Source: Alienimonas chondri (GTDB taxonomy: Bacteria > Planctomycetota > Planctomycetia > Planctomycetales > Planctomycetaceae). From it: a stretch of 64,000 nt of DNA. Position 1 is the stretch's first letter; every line of letters begins with the position of its first letter. Location of the stretch: contig NZ_WTPX01000005.1 in NCBI RefSeq assembly GCF_013036045.1, forward strand, positions 1 to 64,000, given 5' to 3'. Both the position numbers and the translations under genes were made by a program. This document shows positions 18,387-26,098 of the stretch, one piece after another. The notes under the pieces were generated by a model that had not been told where the DNA came from, searched no databases, and saw only the letters and a program-made list of their open reading frames with translations.

Positions 18387-18391
18387 ACCAT

Positions 18392-19300
18392 ATGTTGTCC
18401 CTCTTCGCCCCCGCCGACCTCTCCCCCGTTCCCCCTGAGGAGCCGCGCAACCGGCTTCGTCGGGAGCGGGCAGCGAGTGTGGCGAAATCGTTACGGGGCG
18501 TGACGTTCTGCGGGACCGCCGACCGTGCGCAGTCGACGACCAACGAGAGCGCCGGGGCGTTGCCGCCCTCGATCGGCGGGACGGCGAGCCTCGTGGAGCT
18601 GGTCGCCGCGGACGGGGCGCCGCCCCCGTGGGGGTTCGCCGCCGCCTGTGTCGCGGGGGCGTTGAGAAACGCGGCGCCGGAAAGGAATCGATGCGCGATC
18701 GTCGTGATCGGCGACGGCGGGCTGCCGGCGGCGTGGGCAGCGCTGGGGGCGGGCCGGCGGGCGCTGGTTCGTCCGTCGTCTCTACGCGATCGGCTGTGGG
18801 CGCTCGAACGCTGTCTGAGGTGCCCCGGGCTGGCGGCGACGGTCGCGTTTCTGCCGGCGGGGAACGATCCGGTCGCGGGCCGGCGCCTGGCGTTGGCGGC
18901 GGAGACCGGCGCCGACGCCGGAGCGGGGATCGGCGTGCTACTCCGGCCGGCGGCGGCGCTCTCCGAAGCCTGCTGGGCGGATGTGCGACTGGAAGTCGCT
19001 CCCGCACCCGGTCCGGGCGTGCGGGAGCAGGACACCCTCTACCCACGCTGGCGCGTCCGCGTGCTGCGGCGGCGAGGAGCGTTTCGTCCCGAGGATTCTG
19101 AACGCAGCGTAATCCTGGAACTGAACGATGACGCGCATCTTGTGCCTGTGGATGCCGGACTGGCCGGTGCAGCGAGTCCGCCGCGATCAGACGACCGAGG
19201 CGCCGACCGACGCACCGACGAACGAACCGACGAACGAACCGACCGACGAACGCACCGCCCCCTCCGAGGCCGACGCCGGGAGTTCGCCCGTGCCGGCTGA
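18392..19300 (+). CDS. imuA: ImuA, RecA-like accessory protein of the mutagenesis cassette
   Basis: ImuA is the RecA-fold accessory partner of ImuB and DnaE2 in damage-induced mutagenesis. The sequence shows the expected elements: a Gly/Pro-rich start, a core with WGFAAACVAGAL and CAIVVIGDG, the WALERCLRCPGLAATVAFLP helix-strand, and a late WRVRVLRRRGAF strand. No intact Walker A is visible, which is usual for ImuA. ATG at 18392 is preferred over 18347 because a strong dyad lies between them. The frame stays open 173 bases into imuB; the ImuA-like sequence stops near the VDAG motif (about 19165) and the remainder encodes a DERT repeat and basic tail. The true C-terminus is therefore oddly extended. 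Confidence 0.75.
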   Translation: MLSLFAPADLSPVPPEEPRNRLRRERAASVAKSLRGVTFCGTADRAQSTTNESAGALPPSIGGTASLVELVAADGAPPPWGFAAACVAGALRNAAPERNRCAIVVIGDGGLPAAWAALGAGRRALVRPSSLRDRLWALERCLRCPGLAATVAFLPAGNDPVAGRRLALAAETGADAGAGIGVLLRPAAALSEACWADVRLEVAPAPGPGVREQDTLYPRWRVRVLRRRGAFRPEDSERSVILELNDDAHLVPVDAGLAGAASPPRSDDRGADRRTDERTDERTDRRTHRPLRGRRREFARAG

Positions 19301-20783
19301 CGCCGCCTCATTCTTGCCGCTCGTGCTGCATCGCCCCGGTCGGCGGGGGCGGGAGGTCGCGGCGTGCTGTCGGGAGTCTCGTCGGGCGGGGGTGCGAATC
19401 GGTATGCCGCTGGCCGAGGTGCCGCTGCACCTCCCGAACGCGACCGAGGCCGAGCACGCTCCCGCGGATGACCGGGCGGCGTTGGAGGATCTTGCCGTGC
19501 GTTTTGCCCAGCGGCTCTCGCCCCGGGTGGGGCTCGCCCAGACCGGCGACGACGCGGAACCCTGCGGCTTGGCGGCGGACGTGACCGGCTGTGCTCACTT
19601 GTTCGGCGGGGAACCGTCGTTGGTGCGGTTCGCCGTGCGGCTGGCCCGGTCCGAACGGCTCGCGGCCCGGGCGGCGATCGCCGGATGCGTGGGAGCCGCG
19701 TGGGGCCTGGCCCGGTTCGGGTCGGAGCCGGCGGCGGTTCTGTCGAGCGACGAGAAGGACGACCGGCTCGAACGCCTGCCCGCCGCGGCCCTGCGGCTGC
19801 CGGCGAAGCTGCTCCGGACGCTGCGGGAGTTGGGGGTCTGGGACGTCGGCGGCGTTCGCCGGCTGCCGCGGGCGTCGCTGCCGAGCCGGTTCGGACCGAT
19901 CGTCGCCGAGCGGCTGGATCAGTTCTTCGGCGTGATGCCCGAGGCGATCGAACCGGTCCGTCCGCCGGCGCCGGTGGTCGCGGTGTGGGAAGGCGCCCCG
20001 TTCGAGGAGCAAGGCCCCCCGGCGAGTCGAGAGGCGATCGCCCAAGTCTGCGACGAACTCATCGCGGGGGCGCTGGCGCGCCTGCTGGTCGGTCGCGGCG
20101 TGCGGGAGGCGACGTTCTCGTTTCTCCCGGAGGAGCGTAGCGAGCCTCGCACCCTCCTGCTGGCGACGGCCCGGCCGACGGACGATCCCGCCCGGCTTTC
20201 CTCGCTGCTCGCCCTGAGGTTGGATCGAACCGAACTCCCCCCGCCGCGGCGGGTCACGCTGACGGTCACCGCCCATGAACGGCTGCGGGTCGCTCGCGGC
20301 ACGCTGTTCGACGCCGGCGACGATGGGGAACGGGAGCTGGCCGACCTGCTCGAAACCCTTTCCGGGCGACTGGGGGCGGACCGCGTCTGCCGCGCCGAAC
20401 CGACCGGCGACCCGCTGCCGGAGCGATCTTTTCGACTGACGCCGGCCTTGGGCGGGGGAGCGGGCGGCGGCGGGATCGCGGAGTACCCGGCGCCGGCCGA
20501 TTGGTTGCCGGGCACGCGGCCGGCGACGCTGCTGGCTCCCCCGGAGCCGGTGCGGGTGCTCTCGCTGGTGCCCGACGGCCCGCCGTTCCGACTCACCCGC
20601 CGAGGCCATGGGACGGTCGAGATTCCGTCGGCGTGGGGACCGGAGCGGGTGCAGTCCGGATGGCGCTCCGGCCCACGGGTCGAGCGGGACTACTGGCGGG
20701 CGGAGACGGCGACCGGCGAGCGAACTTGGCTGTTCCGCGATCTGCGAACCGGCCGCTGGTTCCTCCACGGCCTGTTCACTTAA
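19128..20783 (+). CDS. imuB: ImuB, catalytically inactive Y-family polymerase homologue
   Basis: ImuB is the Y-family polymerase-like hub that links the beta clamp, ImuA and DnaE2. The start MTRILCLWMPDWPVQRV is diagnostic for the family. An unusual Thr/Pro/Glu-rich repeat (about residues 22-45, PTNEPTNEPTDE) separates it from the rest of the palm region (REVAACCRESRRAGVRIGMPLAEV). The fingers/palm part near 150-165 (ADVTGCAHLFGG) keeps only some acidic residues of true Y-family enzymes. A helix-hairpin-like LRELGVWDVGGVRRLPRASL follows, and the C-terminus ends in WLFRDLRTGRWFLHGLF, as in ImuB proteins. The gene overlaps the imuA frame by 173 bases and is followed by dnaE2 after 15 bases, so the three are one operon. 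Confidence 0.9.
   Translation: MTRILCLWMPDWPVQRVRRDQTTEAPTDAPTNEPTNEPTDERTAPSEADAGSSPVPADAASFLPLVLHRPGRRGREVAACCRESRRAGVRIGMPLAEVPLHLPNATEAEHAPADDRAALEDLAVRFAQRLSPRVGLAQTGDDAEPCGLAADVTGCAHLFGGEPSLVRFAVRLARSERLAARAAIAGCVGAAWGLARFGSEPAAVLSSDEKDDRLERLPAAALRLPAKLLRTLRELGVWDVGGVRRLPRASLPSRFGPIVAERLDQFFGVMPEAIEPVRPPAPVVAVWEGAPFEEQGPPASREAIAQVCDELIAGALARLLVGRGVREATFSFLPEERSEPRTLLLATARPTDDPARLSSLLALRLDRTELPPPRRVTLTVTAHERLRVARGTLFDAGDDGERELADLLETLSGRLGADRVCRAEPTGDPLPERSFRLTPALGGGAGGGGIAEYPAPADWLPGTRPATLLAPPEPVRVLSLVPDGPPFRLTRRGHGTVEIPSAWGPERVQSGWRSGPRVERDYWRAETATGERTWLFRDLRTGRWFLHGLFT
19214..19253 (+). repeat. 12-base tandem repeat shared by the imuA and imuB frames
   Basis: Two perfect copies of ACCGACGAACGA (19214-19225 and 19226-19237) are followed by a degenerate third copy. 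Because the unit length is a multiple of three it keeps both frames open: it encodes the TNEP repeat in the ImuB linker and the DERT repeat in the ImuA tail. Repeat number could vary between strains without frameshift. Confidence 0.7.
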
Positions 20784-20798
20784 GCACTGGAGGATCGA

Positions 20799-23700
20799 GT
20801 GCCTGACGAACGGCGTCCGCCGTCGCGCCCGCCCATGCCGTCCGCCCAGCCTGACGGAAAGGGGACCGTCGCGTTCACCAAAGCGGGGCTGACGCCGCCG
20901 TCGGGCACGCTCTACCCAGCAGTCGCGGGCCGAGCGCCGAGAACCGACCCGCCCCCGGAATCGCCGGGCGCCGGAGCGAACTACGCGGAACTTCGTTGCC
21001 GGTCGAACTTCACTTTCCTCGAAGGCGCCAGCCATCCGGACGAACTGGTCCAGACCGCGGCGGCGCTGGGCTACGCGGCCCTCGCGGTGACGGACGTGAA
21101 CACCCTCGCCGGCGTGGTGCGGGCCCACGTCGCCGCGAAGAAGGTCGGGCTGAAGTTGCTGGTCGGGGCGGAGGTCGTCTGCCGCGACGCTCCTCCCTGC
21201 GTGCTGTTGGCGGAGGACCGAGCCGGGTACGCGAACCTGTCGAAGCTGCTGACCGTCGGCCGCCGAAGGGCGGAGAAGGGGGCGTGCGACTTGCGGTTCG
21301 CCGACGTGGCCGACCACGCCGCCGGACTCACCTGCGGCGTCACCCTGACTCCCGGCCGGGAGACAAGCGGAAGGATCTTGTCTCCCTCTGACCTCCGAGG
21401 CATCTTCCCTGAGCGTTGCTGGGGGCTAGTGCAATTGAGTCGCGGGCCGGAGGATCGGCGGTCTCTGTCGCTTCAACTCGCCGCGGCGAAGGCGGCTCGG
21501 CTCCCGCCGGTCGCGGCGGGGGGCGTGCTGTATCACGAACCCGGCCGGCAGTTTCTGCATGACGTGCTGACGGCGACGCGGCTGGGGCGGCCGGTCTCGG
21601 AGCTGCTCGCCGAACTCGCTCCGAACGCGGAACGTCACCTCAAGGCTCGCGGCGATCTGCTCCGCACCTTTCACGGCCGGGCGGATTTGCTGGACGGCAC
21701 GCTCGCAATCGCCGACCGCTGCCGCTTCAGCCTCGATGAACTGCGATACGAGTACCCGGAGGAGATCGTCCCGAAAGGCGAAACGCCCGTCGGCTACCTG
21801 ACCCGCCTGACGTGGGCCGGAGCCGACAAACGGTATCCCGAAGGCGTGCCCGACGCGGTCAAGACGGCGCTCGGCCATGAGCTTTGGTTGATCGAGAAGC
21901 TGCGGTACGCGGCGTACTTCCTCACGGTCTACGACCTCGTGCGGTTCGCTCGATCGCGGGGGATTCTCTGTCAGGGACGCGGATCGGCGGCGAACAGCGC
22001 GGTCTGTTTCTGCCTCGGAATCACGGCGGTCGACCCGGCGGAGCATCACCTGTTCTTCGAGCGATTCCTCTCCGCTGAGAGGAACGAACCGCCGGACATC
22101 GACGTCGACTTCGAACACGAACGCCGCGAGGAGGTCATTCAGTACCTCTATCAGAAGTACGGCCGCGACCGAGCCGGCATCGCCGCGACCGTCATCACCT
22201 ACCGCCCGCGCTCGGCGATTCGCGACGTGGGCAAGGCGCTGGGGCTGAGCCTCGATCGGGTGGACGCCCTCGCCAAAAGCATCGGCCGCTACGGCGAGGA
22301 GGGCACCGGCGACAAGCTGCGGGAGCGATTCCGCGAAGCCGCCTTCGACCCGGATAGCCGGCTCGCCAAGCAGCTGATCGTGCTCGTCCGGCAACTCCTC
22401 GGTTTCCCGCGGCATCTCTCGCAGCACAGCGGGGGCATGGTGATGACCCGCGGCCGGCTGGACGAACTGGTTCCCGTCGAGAACGCCTCGATGACGAACC
22501 GCACCGTCGTGCAGTGGGACAAGGACGACCTCGAAGCGTTGGGGCTGTTGAAGGTCGATGTGCTGGCTCTCGGCATGCTGACGGCGATCCAGAAGTGCTT
22601 TCGGCTGCTGGACGTTCATCGGCTCGCCCCGGAGTTGCGGCGGTCGGCCAGGGCGGCGGACGGCCGCAGCCAAGTCTTGGACCTCGCCGACATCCCCGCC
22701 GACGACCCGGCGACCTTCCGGATGATCCGGCGGGCGGAGACGGTCGGCGTCTTTCAGATCGAGAGCCGCGCCCAGCGGGCCACGCTGCCGCGGACTCGGC
22801 CCGACAAGTACTACGACCTCGTCATCGAGGTCGCGTTGATTCGCCCGGGGCCGATCCAAGGCGGGATGGTGCACCCGTTCATCCGTCGACGGCGGGGCGA
22901 GGAGGAGGTCACCTACCCGGACGAGCGGGTCAAGGAGGTGTTGGAACGCACGCTGGGGGTGCCGATCTTCCAGGAGCAGTGCATGAAGCTGGCGGAGGTG
23001 GCCGCCGGGTTCACGCCGGGCGAAGCCGATCAACTTCGCCGAGCGCTCGCGGGGTGGCGAAAGAGCGGCCGGGACATTGGCGACTTCGAACGCAAGCTGA
23101 AAGACGGTCTGCGGGCCAACGGCTACGAGCAGGAGTTCGCCGACCGGCTGTTCGCACAGATCCAAGGCTTCGGTGAGTACGGCTTCCCGGAGAGCCACGC
23201 GGCGTCCTTCGCCTGTCTCGTGATGGTCAGCTGCTATCTAAAGTGCCGGCACCCCGCGGCGTTCTTCGCGTCGATCCTGAACAGCCAGCCGATGGGGTTC
23301 TATCAGCCGGCCCAACTCGTGAAGGAGGCGAAGCGGCAGGGGGTGATCGTGCGGCCCGTGTGCGTGAACGCCTCCGACTGGGACTGCACCCTCGAAGCCC
23401 GCGACCGGGAAGGGCACGTCGCGGATTCCTCTCTCCCCGAGCGCCCCGCAATGCGGCTGGGCCTACGACAGATCGCCGGTCTGCGAGAGACCCACGCGGA
23501 GGCGATCTCGCAGGCAAGAGCCGCAGGCGGGCCGTTCACGTCGGTGGCGGACTGCGCCCGCCGGGCGGGGCTGCCGCGGACGGCGTGCGATCTGCTGGCC
23601 GGGGCGGGGGCGTTCGCGGCGCTGAACCTCACCCGCCGACAGGCCCGTTGGCACGCTCTGCCGAACCGGGGGGAAGCGCCGCTGCCGGACGCCGCCGCCG

Positions 23701-24182
23701 GGACCGCGGAGCCGCACGATCCGACGCCCGCTCTCCCGGACTTCACCCCGCCGCAAACCGTCGCCGACGACTACGCCCGCACGGGTCTGAGCCTCAACGG
23801 CCACCCCCTCGCCGCGGTCCGCGAGCGCTTGAACGAACAGGGCGTGCTTCCCTGTCGTCGGTTGTCGGGGTTGAAGGACGGCACGACCGCGACCGTGGCC
23901 GGGCTGGTCCTCATGCGGCAACGGCCGGGGTCGGCGAAGGGCGTCACCTTCATCACGATCGAGGACGAGTCGGCGGAGGCGAACCTCGTGCTCTGGCCGA
24001 CGATCTGGGAGAAATACCACCGCCCCGCCCGCACCGCGGCGGCGTTGTTCGTCACGGGTACGGTGCAGCGGGACGACAGCCGCAAAACGTTGCACCTCGT
24101 CGTGGCCCGCCTCGCTGACCTCCGCGACGTTCTACGCACGGCCCCCGCCGGCGGCCGGCTACGAAGCCGGGATTTCCATTGA
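20799..24182 (+). CDS. dnaE2: Error-prone DNA polymerase III alpha subunit (DnaE2/ImuC)
   Basis: The C-family polymerase of the ImuA-ImuB-DnaE2 translesion system. The 1127-residue product has a PHP domain (about 65-275), the polymerase core with PPDIDVDFEHERREE near 431-445 (the two catalytic Asp of the PDxDxDF motif) and a third acidic site in VDVLALGML, the fingers/HhH region, and a C-terminal OB fold (VAGLVLMRQRPGSAKGVTFITIEDE). It lacks the long DnaE1 tail, as usual for DnaE2. The first PHP motif reads ELRCRSNFTFL where DnaE family members usually have HxH, so metal binding there is probably lost. The start is GTG at 20799, 15 bases after imuB. Confidence 0.95.
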   Translation: MPDERRPPSRPPMPSAQPDGKGTVAFTKAGLTPPSGTLYPAVAGRAPRTDPPPESPGAGANYAELRCRSNFTFLEGASHPDELVQTAAALGYAALAVTDVNTLAGVVRAHVAAKKVGLKLLVGAEVVCRDAPPCVLLAEDRAGYANLSKLLTVGRRRAEKGACDLRFADVADHAAGLTCGVTLTPGRETSGRILSPSDLRGIFPERCWGLVQLSRGPEDRRSLSLQLAAAKAARLPPVAAGGVLYHEPGRQFLHDVLTATRLGRPVSELLAELAPNAERHLKARGDLLRTFHGRADLLDGTLAIADRCRFSLDELRYEYPEEIVPKGETPVGYLTRLTWAGADKRYPEGVPDAVKTALGHELWLIEKLRYAAYFLTVYDLVRFARSRGILCQGRGSAANSAVCFCLGITAVDPAEHHLFFERFLSAERNEPPDIDVDFEHERREEVIQYLYQKYGRDRAGIAATVITYRPRSAIRDVGKALGLSLDRVDALAKSIGRYGEEGTGDKLRERFREAAFDPDSRLAKQLIVLVRQLLGFPRHLSQHSGGMVMTRGRLDELVPVENASMTNRTVVQWDKDDLEALGLLKVDVLALGMLTAIQKCFRLLDVHRLAPELRRSARAADGRSQVLDLADIPADDPATFRMIRRAETVGVFQIESRAQRATLPRTRPDKYYDLVIEVALIRPGPIQGGMVHPFIRRRRGEEEVTYPDERVKEVLERTLGVPIFQEQCMKLAEVAAGFTPGEADQLRRALAGWRKSGRDIGDFERKLKDGLRANGYEQEFADRLFAQIQGFGEYGFPESHAASFACLVMVSCYLKCRHPAAFFASILNSQPMGFYQPAQLVKEAKRQGVIVRPVCVNASDWDCTLEARDREGHVADSSLPERPAMRLGLRQIAGLRETHAEAISQARAAGGPFTSVADCARRAGLPRTACDLLAGAGAFAALNLTRRQARWHALPNRGEAPLPDAAAGTAEPHDPTPALPDFTPPQTVADDYARTGLSLNGHPLAAVRERLNEQGVLPCRRLSGLKDGTTATVAGLVLMRQRPGSAKGVTFITIEDESAEANLVLWPTIWEKYHRPARTAAALFVTGTVQRDDSRKTLHLVVARLADLRDVLRTAPAGGRLRSRDFH

Positions 24183-24313
24183 ACGTTCGGGCCGACCGGA
24201 ACCCGGCGCGAATCGACCGAGACGACACAGATTCGCAGCGATCGGCGGGGAGAAGCGGCCAGTAAGTGGCTGACGTTCGCTTCGGTCGCCGCGACAACCG
24301 CATCTCGACCAAT

Positions 24314-24386
24314 GGGCAGTGAGGGACTCGAACCCTCGACCTTCTGAATGTAAATCAGACGCTCTAACCAACTGAGCTAACCGCCC
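24314..24386 (-). tRNA. tRNA-Val (anticodon TAC)
   Basis: A full cloverleaf of 73 bases. The acceptor stem is GGGCGGT with ACTGCCC, the D arm contains AGCTCAGTTGGTTAGAGC, the anticodon stem is TCTGA/TCAGA around loop TTTACAT with anticodon TAC, and the T arm reads GAGGG-TTCGAGT-CCCTC. CCA is not encoded. It lies between the convergent ends of dnaE2 and the AAA ATPase gene. Confidence 0.95.
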
Positions 24387-24406
24387 GGCCTGCGGAGTTT
24401 AGCGAT

Positions 24407-25930
24407 TTACGCGGCCGTCACACGCGTGTCGCTCGCCTCGAACGACACGCGTGCGGTCGGAACCGCTTCGACGGGCTCCGGAGCGACTCGGGCGAACCGC
24501 AGCCGCAGGGCGGTGGCCCCGCAGCGCTCCTGGAACTGCGCTCCGGTGTCGCCGGCGCCGGCTTCGACCACCTCCTCCCAGCGATCCGGGTGCTCCGCGA
24601 GGATGCGTCGCGCGAGGTGAAAGCGGCCGTCTTCGTCCAGCGGGGGGAGTTCGACGACGCGATCGATCCGTCCCGGCCGTGTGGCGGCGCGGTCGGGCGT
24701 GCCCAAAGCGGGGTCGAGGCGCTCGGGGTGGTTCGTGGTGACCGCGATCAGCAGTCCGTCGGCTCGCTGCACGCCGTCGAGGCAATTCAGCAGGCAATCG
24801 AAGGTCAATCCGCCCTCCTTCACGGCGACGTTCTCGCGGCCGTGGAAAACTGCGTCGACATCTTCGAGAAGCGCGAGGCAGGGGGCTTCGGTCAGCATCT
24901 CCGCCCATCGCTCCCGCAGTTCGTCGTTCTTCAAACTGGCAAGGTCGTAGGCGTAGACCGGCAGATCGAGATCCTCCGCGACCGCCCGAATCAGCGCTGT
25001 CTTGCCGGTGCCCGGAGGACCGTGCAGCAACCAGCCGCGACGCCAGGGCAAACCGCGATCGCGATACCACTGCTCGCCCGCTTTCCAGTCGCGGGCCTCG
25101 GCGATCAGGCCGCGGGCCTCGGCGTTCAGGGCCAACGGGGCGTACGGGTTGGCGCCCCCATTCTCGGCGCCCAATTCATCGAACCCTCGGCCCAGGGGAC
25201 GGTGGGCAAGGCAGGGGCGGAGATCCGTGTGGCCCGTTCCGCCGCGGTTCCGTCGCACCTCCTTCATCACGCTGCCGCGATCGCCGGCGGTGCCGTACAC
25301 GAATCGCACCGTGTGACGCCGGCCTTCGGACGCCTGATGACGTGTCTCGAAGGCGTTGAAACGCTCCGCGGCCCGCTCCATCAAAGCGTCGGGGTCGAGC
25401 GTGCCGCGAAGGAACAGCAGCGTCAGCGGCTTCTCCTCCCAGTCGCGACAGGTCAGCCCGTCGTGCATCTCCTCATCCTTCGATTCGCCCCGCCGGACCC
25501 AGACCGCGGCCCGCTTCAAGCCGCGGCCCGTCCACCAAAGCCGGCCGGCGGAGGGCGTGACCTCCATCGGCACCAGCTGCACCCGCCGGGTGGGCCGCAC
25601 ATGCAGCATCCAGCCGAGGTAGCTCCGCGGTCCCCACTTCGAGGTGTGGAACGAACTACGAAGTTCCAACAACAGCGCCTCGGCCTGATAGCCGCGGACC
25701 GTCACGCTGACGATCGCGATCCGGGTGAGATGGGTGAGGAACTCCCGCACCTTCCCGAACGTGGCGGCCACCAGCGTGAGGGCGGCGGCGCCCCCGGCGA
25801 ACTGCCAGCCGTCGACCGCCGCAAGCGGCGGCAGGGGCAACGTGGCGAGGAGGTGCGTGGCGGGGATCACGGGGACGCCGACCCACGCCCCCCGGGAAGG
25901 GTTCGCGCGACACTGCAAAGATCGATCCAA
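24407..25930 (-). CDS. Membrane-anchored BCS1-like AAA ATPase
   Basis: A 507-residue AAA ATPase that resembles mitochondrial BCS1 in layout: a membrane segment near residues 41-58, a BCS1_N-like region (about 70-245, with HTSKWGPRSYLGWMLHVRP and LFLRG), then the AAA domain. Walker A is GPPGTGKT at 304-311, Walker B LALLEDVDA at 352-360, sensor 1 TTN at 398-400, and the arginine finger region RPGRID at 418-423. BCS1 translocates folded Rieske protein in mitochondria; the bacterial role is not established. The start is TTG at 25930; GTG at 25870 would bring the membrane segment closer to the N-terminus and is possible. It is divergent from the DUF11 gene and ends 20 bases from tRNA-Val. Confidence 0.82.
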   Translation of the reverse strand: MDRSLQCRANPSRGAWVGVPVIPATHLLATLPLPPLAAVDGWQFAGGAAALTLVAATFGKVREFLTHLTRIAIVSVTVRGYQAEALLLELRSSFHTSKWGPRSYLGWMLHVRPTRRVQLVPMEVTPSAGRLWWTGRGLKRAAVWVRRGESKDEEMHDGLTCRDWEEKPLTLLFLRGTLDPDALMERAAERFNAFETRHQASEGRRHTVRFVYGTAGDRGSVMKEVRRNRGGTGHTDLRPCLAHRPLGRGFDELGAENGGANPYAPLALNAEARGLIAEARDWKAGEQWYRDRGLPWRRGWLLHGPPGTGKTALIRAVAEDLDLPVYAYDLASLKNDELRERWAEMLTEAPCLALLEDVDAVFHGRENVAVKEGGLTFDCLLNCLDGVQRADGLLIAVTTNHPERLDPALGTPDRAATRPGRIDRVVELPPLDEDGRFHLARRILAEHPDRWEEVVEAGAGDTGAQFQERCGATALRLRFARVAPEPVEAVPTARVSFEASDTRVTAA

Positions 25931-25948
25931 GATCGTCGACTGACGCGC

Positions 25949-25998
25949 GGGGAGACTCCCCGGGGAGATCTCCCGCCTCTATGCAGAAAGATCTCCCC
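25949..25998. promoter_or_regulatory. Cluster of GGGGAGA inverted repeats between divergent genes
   Basis: GGGGAG-A-CTCCCC (25949-25961), GGGAGATCTCCC (25963-25974) and AGATCTCCCC (25989-25998) present the same GGGGAGAT half-site several times in both orientations within 50 bases, in the 168-base gap between the BCS1-like gene and the DUF11 gene. The arrangement suggests a multi-site operator or alternative hairpins. Confidence 0.4.
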
Positions 25999-26098
25999 GT
26001 CGATCGACTGAGCAGGATGTGCAAGCTCGGTAATTCAGTCGTCAGCGGCGATCGCCGCGGCGGCGGACTCGTTCATTGATCTTCCAATAAAGGACGCC

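Larger units (their letters stand above)
17936..18391. other. Non-coding region between the lipoprotein and imuA genes
   Basis: 456 bases separate two divergent genes. No convincing gene is visible: the short open frames here lack coding features. The stretch is less GC-rich than its neighbours around 18050-18150 and contains several perfect palindromes and a direct repeat (AGTTTCGCT at 18099-18107 and 18112-18120). These and the imuA-proximal palindrome are listed separately. It presumably carries the promoters of both flanking units. Confidence 0.6.

Noticed and set aside
21426-23198. 590-codon minus-strand open frame
   Set aside because: Lies fully inside dnaE2 on the opposite strand, with no family motif; high GC leaves such frames open.
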